DNA from: [Eubacterium] saphenum
GTDB taxonomy: Bacteria > Bacillota > Clostridia > Oscillospirales > Ruminococcaceae
NCBI GenBank assembly: GCA_004554555.1
Contig: SFLN01000070.1
Span: 1-10,297, forward strand
Direction of reading: 5' to 3'
DNA length: 10,297 nt
Below, one piece after another: positions 6,367 to 10,297 of the stretch; the first letter of the stretch is position 1, and every line of letters starts with the position of its first letter. Made by a program: the position numbers and the translations under genes. The notes under the pieces are model-generated. The model was not told the DNA's origin and did no database searches. It saw only the letters and a list, made by a program, of their open reading frames with translations.

Positions 6367-6378
6367 AACGTTAACGTT
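6367..6378. repeat. 12-bp palindrome AACGTTAACGTT
   Basis: AACGTT occurs twice in tandem; each copy and the whole 12-mer are self-complementary. It lies about 25 nt upstream of the start of the hypothetical gene at 6341, just past the hpf terminator, where an operator could sit. Nothing else supports a binding site. Confidence 0.4.
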
Positions 6379-6386
6379 AAACGGGC

Positions 6387-6414
6387 AAAAAACGAGCGGC
6401 AGGAAACCCGCCGC
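6387..6414 (-). terminator. Intrinsic terminator of hpf
   Basis: On the minus strand GCGGCGG (6414-6408) pairs with CTGCCGC (6402-6396), seven pairs with one G-U, around the loop GTTTC. Six T follow at 6392-6387 after a short TCG. It lies 15 nt past the hpf stop. Confidence 0.8.
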
Positions 6415-6429
6415 CCTGTTCATTTATAA

Positions 6430-6951
6430 TTACTCATCTTCGGGAACGAGCACAGCGTAGTTTCCCTCGTCGCGCTTGTACACAACGTTTACAACGCCCG
6501 TCTGCGCGTTTTTGAACATAAAGAACGTGTGGTCGAGCAGGTTCATCTGGAGAATAGCCTCCTCCACGGTCATCGGCTTCATACGGAAATTCTTGTATCT
6601 GATAACCTCGTAGTCGGTTTCCTCCGGCTCGGGAGCAAGTCCCGAAAACGCGTTCTCGCGCAGGCTCTTCTCAATCTTGGTCTTGTGCTTTCTGATTTGA
6701 CGGATAATTCTGTCGATGGTCACATCGAGAGCGTCATTTTTGTCGCGCGCGGTCTGCTCGGCGCGGTAGATGATGCCGTTGTACTTCACGGTCAACTCAA
6801 GTATAATCAAATCCCTGCGCTCCGCGAGAGTAATCTTCGCCTCGGCGTCCTCGGGGAAAAATCTGTCCAGCTTCGCGCTCAGCTTTTGTTCAGCGTAATC
6901 GGTGAACGATTGGGAAATATTCAGCTTTTTCGCAGCTATTGTAACCTTCAT
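6430..6951 (-). CDS. hpf: Long-form ribosome hibernation promoting factor
   Basis: Long HPF binds the 30S decoding region and joins two 70S ribosomes into inactive 100S dimers in slow-growing or starved cells. The 173-residue product starts MKVTIAAKKLNISQSFTDYAEQ, the typical N-terminal beta-alpha fold of the RaiA/YfiA/HPF family (about 1-100). After a short acidic linker (PEPEETDYEV) comes the C-terminal dimerisation domain (about 115-173, RYKNFRMKPMTVEEAILQMNLL... and FFMFKNAQTG), which marks the long form. The ATG at 6951 is chosen over an in-frame upstream start at 7050, because the family begins here, GGAAGGA precedes it, and the promoter lies between the two. It has its own promoter, a leader hairpin and a terminator, so it is monocistronic. 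Confidence 0.96.
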   Translation of the reverse strand: MKVTIAAKKLNISQSFTDYAEQKLSAKLDRFFPEDAEAKITLAERRDLIILELTVKYNGIIYRAEQTARDKNDALDVTIDRIIRQIRKHKTKIEKSLRENAFSGLAPEPEETDYEVIRYKNFRMKPMTVEEAILQMNLLDHTFFMFKNAQTGVVNVVYKRDEGNYAVLVPEDE

Positions 6952-6976
6952 AAAACCAGTTCCTTCCGTTTTGAAA

Positions 6977-6993
6977 TTAGGCTTTTCGCCTAA
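6977..6993 (-). promoter_or_regulatory. Hairpin or operator at the hpf transcription start
   Basis: On the minus strand TTAGGC, loop GAAAA, GCCTAA is a perfect 6-bp stem. It begins a few bases after the -10 box, so it either caps the 5' end of the hpf mRNA as a stabilising hairpin or acts as a DNA operator over the start site. Confidence 0.5.
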
Positions 6994-6997
6994 CTTT

Positions 6998-7026
6998 ATT
7001 TTAACATATCTTTGCAAATATTGCAA
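6998..7026 (-). promoter_or_regulatory. hpf promoter
   Basis: On the minus strand TTGCAA (7026-7021), 17 bp, then TAAAAT (7003-6998) with the extended -10 TGT before it. The start would be near 6991, and the leader is about 40 nt. The -35 hexamer is one copy of a TTGCAA motif repeated nearby. Confidence 0.75.
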
Positions 7027-7129
7027 GAGTTTGCGCATAATTTTAGGCAATTTTCACAATTATTTGCAGGATTTTTCTGCAATTACACTAATGAAATATT
7101 CGTTCATTCACACCTTGTGCAATATTTCA
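7012..7129. repeat. TTGCA-rich upstream region of hpf with two inverted repeats
   Basis: TTGCAA occurs at 7012-7017 and 7021-7026, nine bases apart, with related TTGC or GCAA words at 7031, 7047, 7064, 7079 and 7119. TTGCAG (7064-7069) and CTGCAA (7077-7082) form a 6-bp inverted repeat. TGAAATATT (7092-7100) and AATATTTCA (7121-7129) form a perfect 9-bp inverted repeat enclosing a small CACA/TGTG stem. No ORF is present. The region separates the histidinol phosphatase stop from the hpf promoter and could hold operators or a weak terminator. Confidence 0.45.
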
Positions 7130-7139
7130 AACACAAAAC

Positions 7140-7931
7140 TCACAGCTTCACAAAATGCGGTTTTCTCTGACGAAAGACGGTGTAAAACTCAAAGCCCGCG
7201 TCCTTCAAAAAGCTCTCTGCGAGGTCAAAATCCGCGACAATATCGGCGGTGTTGTGGGCGTCGGAGCCGACCGTGATGATTTCGCCGCCAAGCTCGCGGT
7301 ATCTTTTCAGGATAAACGGGTGCGGATTTGCGTGGGAAAGCCCTTTGCGAAGCCCCGCGGTGTTGATTTCGATACCCTTGCCCAAGCTCACGATTTTCCG
7401 CAGAATTTCATCGATGATTTCGCGAAAATCCACGGGATTATAGCTCTTCTCGGGCGAATAGCGCACCGCGTAGTCCAAGTGCCCGTACACGTCAAAATCC
7501 GAGAACGCGCCTATGTTTTCAACAATGCTCTCGAAGTAGCGCAGAACGCCGTTTTTCTGACCAAGCTCCGCGAAATATTCGGGAAAATACGGGTCCTTCC
7601 CGTCAATCAGGTGCGACGAGCCTATCACAAAGTCAAACCCGCGCCCGTCAAGGTACTCGCGAAGCCGCTCCCCGAGATGTTTCATCAAACCCAGCTCCAC
7701 TCCGAACAGCACCTCGATTTTCCCCGAAAGCTGCTCCCTCACGCGGAAAAGCTCGTTTCGATAAGCCTCGGTATCGAGAAGAAACTCGCCGCCCGGGTAA
7801 TCAAAATCGTTGTGCTCGGTGAAACAGATGGTTTTCAACCCTTTTTCAACCGCCGAATTTGCCATTTCAACAAGCTTGTCCGTGCCGTCTGTTGAAAATG
7901 TTGAATGTGTATGAAAATCGGATAAAATCAT
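7140..7931 (-). CDS. hisK: Histidinol-phosphatase, PHP family
   Basis: PHP-type histidinol phosphatase (EC 3.1.3.15) removes phosphate from L-histidinol phosphate, the second-last step of histidine synthesis, with a trinuclear metal centre in the cytosol. At 263 residues it fits the HisK/HisJ group. Metal-binding motifs are all visible: FHTHSTFSTDG (H7, H9, D14), TEHND (H39), GVELG (E78), GSSH (H106), YGHLD (H151) and GSDAH (D224, H226); GIEINTAG near 187-194 is also typical. It starts after AAGGAAGG, with rubredoxin diverging on the other strand. No other his genes are in the window. Some PHP proteins have other substrates, such as oligonucleotides or sugar phosphates, so the exact substrate is inferred from resemblance. 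Confidence 0.88.
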   Translation of the reverse strand: MILSDFHTHSTFSTDGTDKLVEMANSAVEKGLKTICFTEHNDFDYPGGEFLLDTEAYRNELFRVREQLSGKIEVLFGVELGLMKHLGERLREYLDGRGFDFVIGSSHLIDGKDPYFPEYFAELGQKNGVLRYFESIVENIGAFSDFDVYGHLDYAVRYSPEKSYNPVDFREIIDEILRKIVSLGKGIEINTAGLRKGLSHANPHPFILKRYRELGGEIITVGSDAHNTADIVADFDLAESFLKDAGFEFYTVFRQRKPHFVKL

Positions 7932-7941
7932 AAATTACCTT

Positions 7942-7980
7942 CCTTAATTTGCCAAACCTAAAATTGTCAAGGGTTATAAT
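7942..7980. promoter_or_regulatory. Divergent promoter region of hisK and rubredoxin (tentative)
   Basis: In the 93-nt gap a perfect TATAAT at 7975-7980 faces rubredoxin but has no good -35 at normal spacing. On the minus strand TTGACA (7970-7965) is perfect but is followed 17 bp later only by TTAAGG, a poor -10. The elements overlap closely, so the two genes may compete or depend on activators. Confidence 0.35.
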
Positions 7981-8024
7981 CTCGTGTTTTTCTCAAATAA
8001 TACTCCCGAAAGGAAGTGTTTTGT

Positions 8025-8219
8025 ATGGACAACTATCTCTGCCCGTGCGGCTATATTTACAGCGAGGAGCTCGGCACCCCGAACCGCGGTATCGCTCCCG
8101 GAACAAAATTTTCGGATTTGCCCGATGACTGGCGCTGCCCCGTGTGCGGGCTTTCAAAGGACTATTTCGGCTCGCGAAACTCGATTATAAACGCGCTCGA
8201 TATCCCGAAAACGCTTTAA
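8025..8219 (+). CDS. Rubredoxin with a CxC first knuckle
   Basis: Rubredoxin is a small one-iron electron carrier, used by anaerobes in oxygen or peroxide detoxification and other redox steps. The 64-residue protein begins MDNYLCPCGYIYSEELGTP and keeps GIAPGTKFSDLPDDWRCPVCG, the classic core with aromatic residues Y4, Y10 and W36 and the second knuckle C38-P-V-C41. The first knuckle reads C6-P7-C8-G rather than CxxCG: one residue is missing. All four cysteines are present, but the first loop is shorter, which could strain iron binding or shift redox potential. The start at 8025 fits AAAGGAAG about ten bases upstream; a GTG at 8016 is too close to that site. It ends ten bases from the convergent lipoprotein gene with no terminator between them. 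Confidence 0.9.
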   Translation: MDNYLCPCGYIYSEELGTPNRGIAPGTKFSDLPDDWRCPVCGLSKDYFGSRNSIINALDIPKTL

Positions 8220-8229
8220 CAGCGCGGTC

Positions 8230-9417
8230 TTAGCTCTCGTCAAGCAGTGCAAAATAATCGCGGTGCTCGGCGTATTTCGCGCGGTGAGTTAAGGAGAGCT
8301 GCTCCACGTCGATGTCGAAGAACTTGTGGATTGCCTTGCCGGTTTCATATTTGCCGTTTGCGTGATAATAGCAGCGCGAGTCAAAGTCCGAGTCAAGCCA
8401 GATAACCCGCCCGTCAATCACCGCGAAATTAAATTCGTGCGTCGCCTCGGACGGCTTCTCCTCAAAGCACATGCCGCTCTCCGCGCCCGTGCCGTGGACG
8501 TTGTAGATTTCGATGCCCTGCGCCGCCGCGAGAGCCGCCGTGATGTTGGAGTAGCCGCCGCAAACCGTGGATTTGTTCTCCAAAACATACTTGAGCGTGA
8601 GCGTTTCCTCGGGCACTCCCCTGTCAAACGCGGGATAATCGTAGTAAATGTTGTTCGCAACCCAGTTTTCGATAGCCCGAAGCTTGTCGTAATCGCTCTC
8701 AAGCCCCGCGCAAATCATATTGCTGAGCGCCTGCACCTTCAAAAGAGTTTCCTGCACGGTCTGCTTGTCCGAGCCGATTGCCACATACTCGGAAACCTGC
8801 TCGAGCGGCTGTTCGACAGCCTTTTCGGTGACGCTTGTATTCTTCTCGGCAACGTCCGAGCAGTCGGGCAGACAAACCTTGCCGTCCGCAAATTTCACGC
8901 GGTACCAAGCTCTGCTGCCGCTTTTCTCGAAAACCCGAAACGTGGTGAAACCGTCCGTGCCCGAGTGAAAATCAATCGTCGCAGTGAACTCGTCGCCGTT
9001 TGTTGAAAGATTGATGTCTGCGTCACGGTCGGCGGTAACCTTACTTATACCGTCGGGCGGGATTTTCCCCGTCACCGTCACCCTCAGCCCCTCAAACGCG
9101 ATTTTAATATCGCTTTGCGGGTCGTAAGTCACAACACAAATGTCCGTTTCCTCTGCGGGATTTTCAGCCGTTGAGATTTCGGAATTTGTGGAATTTGACG
9201 AACTTGTTGAATCTGTTGAATTTTCGGGATTGTCCGAGCTGTTTTCAACAGAAGAGCTTGCGGAATCGGTTGAATTTGTTGAACCTGTTGAAACAGACGA
9301 GCTTTCACCGGTAGAAGAGTAAACGGGAACTGTCGAAGCGCTGTCCGAGCCGCTCTTGCAGCCCGCCAGAACGACTGCCGCGAGAACAAGCGCGGTAAAT
9401 CCGATTTTTTTATACAT
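8230..9417 (-). CDS. Transglutaminase-like lipoprotein
   Basis: A 395-residue exported lipoprotein. The signal peptide (KK, hydrophobic 5-18) ends in the lipobox LAGC with C20 as the lipidated cysteine. Residues about 24-90 are a Ser/Thr/Asn-rich linker that probably spans the wall. Residues about 93-185 look like a beta-rich domain. The C-terminal part is a transglutaminase-like (papain-fold) domain: DKLRAIENWVANNIYYDYP, then C286 in STVCGGYSN, H327 in ATHEFNF and D342 in VIWLDSD, giving the Cys-His-Asp triad in order. Such bacterial domains act as proteases, peptidases or cross-linkers, so the reaction cannot be fixed. The usual aromatic after the histidine (HAW) is F329 here. It has its own consensus promoter framed by an 11-bp inverted repeat and a GAGGTG ribosome site. 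The DUF4830 gene lies 73 nt upstream. Confidence 0.85.
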   Translation of the reverse strand: MYKKIGFTALVLAAVVLAGCKSGSDSASTVPVYSSTGESSSVSTGSTNSTDSASSSVENSSDNPENSTDSTSSSNSTNSEISTAENPAEETDICVVTYDPQSDIKIAFEGLRVTVTGKIPPDGISKVTADRDADINLSTNGDEFTATIDFHSGTDGFTTFRVFEKSGSRAWYRVKFADGKVCLPDCSDVAEKNTSVTEKAVEQPLEQVSEYVAIGSDKQTVQETLLKVQALSNMICAGLESDYDKLRAIENWVANNIYYDYPAFDRGVPEETLTLKYVLENKSTVCGGYSNITAALAAAQGIEIYNVHGTGAESGMCFEEKPSEATHEFNFAVIDGRVIWLDSDFDSRCYYHANGKYETGKAIHKFFDIDVEQLSLTHRAKYAEHRDYFALLDES

Positions 9418-9423
9418 TTAAAT

Positions 9424-9460
9424 ACACCTCGTTACACCATTTTACAACATAACGAGGTGT
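9424..9460. repeat. 11-bp perfect inverted repeat framing the lipoprotein -10 box
   Basis: ACACCTCGTTA (9424-9434) and TAACGAGGTGT (9450-9460) are exact reverse complements separated by 15 bp. On the minus strand one arm fills most of the promoter spacer and the other covers the start site and the ribosome site GAGGTG. It is probably an operator; in any transcript entering from upstream it would also form a hairpin hiding the ribosome site. Confidence 0.7.
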
Positions 9461-9467
9461 TTGTCAA
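9439..9467 (-). promoter_or_regulatory. Promoter of the transglutaminase-like lipoprotein gene
   Basis: On the minus strand TTGACA (9467-9462), 17 bp, then TAAAAT (9444-9439). The -35 is perfect and the -10 is five of six. The start would be near 9432, leaving only about 15 nt before the ATG. Confidence 0.8.
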
Positions 9468-9490
9468 CCGATTTCACGTCATTTTCATCT

Positions 9491-9940
9491 TCACTTTTTG
9501 GCAAGCACAGTCACCAGCCCGTCTGCCTGCGCCGATGAGATATCCGCGCCGACAATGTTCCCGTCGATAACGATAAGGTTCGCGCAGATAGGCACGGCGG
9601 GATTTGAGCCGTCGAAATTCTTGATTTTATAGGTGTACTTTTTGGCAATATGCGCGCGGTATTTTCGTAAATCAAAGCCCTGCTCGCGCTGGAGGGCGTT
9701 GTACTCCTCGTATGCCTCGTCAAATTCCACGGGAATACGGATTTCCTCAATTTCAACGGGCACGTTTCCCGCGTCCCAGCCGAAGCTCTCGATAAAGGCA
9801 ATCCGCTCGTAGTCGTTTTTGCCCGAAATACCGCCCGCCGCCGATGAAATAAACCGCGTCAAAATCCAAACCGCCGCCGCTATCAGCAGGATTATGCCGA
9901 TAACCGCCGTTTTCCCCGAACGCGCTCTTCTTTTGGTCAT
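9491..9940 (-). CDS. Membrane-anchored DUF4830 protein
   Basis: A 149-residue protein with a basic N-terminus (MTKRRARSGK), one membrane helix at about 11-30 and a small extracytoplasmic domain. The domain matches what I know of DUF4830: NDYERIAFIESFGWDAGNVPVEIEEIRIP, then EFDEAYEEYNALQREQGFDLRKY, YTYKIKNF and a closing IVIDGNIVGADISS. The function of this family is not established; it is common in clostridia and often near sporulation or envelope genes. The start at 9940 is chosen over an upstream in-frame ATG at 10012 because GGGAGTG lies seven bases before it and the membrane helix then sits at the usual place. No clear promoter was found just upstream. The lipoprotein gene follows 73 nt later with its own promoter. 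Confidence 0.82.
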   Translation of the reverse strand: MTKRRARSGKTAVIGIILLIAAAVWILTRFISSAAGGISGKNDYERIAFIESFGWDAGNVPVEIEEIRIPVEFDEAYEEYNALQREQGFDLRKYRAHIAKKYTYKIKNFDGSNPAVPICANLIVIDGNIVGADISSAQADGLVTVLAKK

Positions 9941-10297
9941 AATTTTCACTCCCGTCAGGTTTGTCAAATCGTCAAAGTATTTATATGTAAAAAATGCACG
10001 GTTTAGAAACAAAAAATTGTGCGCTCCAAATTTATCGATACAATATGTTGTGATAAAATAACTAAAAAAAGCAAAAAAACTTTGTTAAATGTGACAAAAC
10101 ACGGCTCTATCATTGAATTTAGGCTAGAAATATGGGATTTTTTGTGCAAAATGACAACCAAACGGTGATTTTTATAGGTGAATTTTGTAGTCGTTAGTGA
10201 AAATATATAAACGACCTTTGAAATATTTGTTAGTTTAGGCTCTTTTATTTTTTAGCTAAGTTTGGTATTATAGTAGTAGCGAAAAATTTACTATAAT
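9941..10297. other. AT-rich non-coding stretch at the right edge
   Basis: I find no supported gene. The sequence is far more AT-rich than the genes, with poly-A runs near 10063-10080. TTTAGGCT occurs twice, and two near-identical words, GGTGATTTTT and GGTGAATTTT, lie 14 bases apart. A promoter for the DUF4830 gene should be here, but only weak elements are visible, such as TATAAA on the minus strand near 9980-9985 without a good -35. Confidence 0.5.
10267..10297. repeat. 9-bp inverted repeat cut by the window end
   Basis: ATTATAGTA (10267-10275) and TACTATAAT (10289-10297) are exact reverse complements with a 13-nt spacer. The right arm contains a TATAAT. The repeat could extend past the window. 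It may be an operator around a promoter whose gene lies to the right. Confidence 0.5.

Noticed and set aside
6952..7050. N-terminal extension of HPF from an upstream ATG
   Set aside because: It would place the promoter and leader hairpin inside the gene, and the family starts at MKVTIAAK.
9150..9345. Tandem repeats of GTTGAA/TTGTTGAA type
   Set aside because: They reflect the Ser/Thr/Asn codons of the lipoprotein linker, not an independent repeat or a frame on the plus strand.
9941..10012. 24-residue N-terminal extension of the DUF4830 protein
   Set aside because: A good ribosome site lies before the internal ATG at 9940, and the extension puts extra sequence before the usual basic N-terminus.
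10132..10197. 21-codon plus-strand ORF (MGFFVQND...)
   Set aside because: There is no ribosome site or promoter, and its length is expected by chance in AT-rich DNA.

Overview
The window looks like chromosomal DNA of an anaerobic, low-to-mid GC Firmicute, most likely a Clostridia member of the Ruminococcus/Oscillospiraceae type. The signs are MEP-pathway isoprenoid genes, a monofunctional PHP-type histidinol phosphatase, long-form HPF, rubredoxin, a DUF4830 protein, Ser/Thr-rich surface linkers, strong AGGAGG-type ribosome sites and AT-rich intergenic DNA with consensus sigma-A promoters. No mobile element, rRNA, tRNA or CRISPR array is visible. The genus call is an inference from protein style, not from a search.

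Layout. Positions 1-490 hold no convincing gene, only possible coding remnants and a hairpin. At 498-636 a perfect consensus promoter (TTGACA-17-TATAAT) drives about 100 nt that ends in a strong intrinsic terminator and has no normal ORF: a candidate small RNA. Positions 641-4698 (minus) form one operon reading pseudokinase, pheA, ispD, ispF, with gaps of 15 and 24 nt and a 4-nt ATGA overlap. The first gene encodes a zinc-ribbon/kinase-fold/TM/PASTA protein that has lost the catalytic residues. Divergent from it, at 5004-5411 (plus), is a coiled-coil protein with a zinc ribbon; the 305-nt space between them carries promoters in both directions and a palindrome on the plus-strand -35 box.

Positions 5494-7931 (minus) carry a short peptide with a double-glycine leader (own promoter), an unrecognised helical protein, the ribosome hibernation factor hpf with a structured leader and a repeat-rich upstream region, and a PHP histidinol phosphatase. 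A small rubredoxin with an unusual CxC first knuckle lies at 8025-8219 (plus). Positions 8230-9940 (minus) encode a transglutaminase-like lipoprotein, whose promoter is framed by an 11-bp perfect inverted repeat, and a membrane-anchored DUF4830 protein. The window ends in 357 nt of AT-rich non-coding DNA with a 9-bp inverted repeat at the very edge.

How they fit together: most genes are housekeeping (isoprenoid precursors, phenylalanine and histidine synthesis, ribosome hibernation, electron transfer). The accessory layer is surface or regulatory: pseudokinase-PASTA protein, zinc-ribbon neighbour, GG-leader peptide, transglutaminase lipoprotein and the sRNA candidate. No single dedicated multi-gene system is evident. 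The best leads for something undescribed are the small RNA, the pseudokinase operon and the orphan leader peptide.
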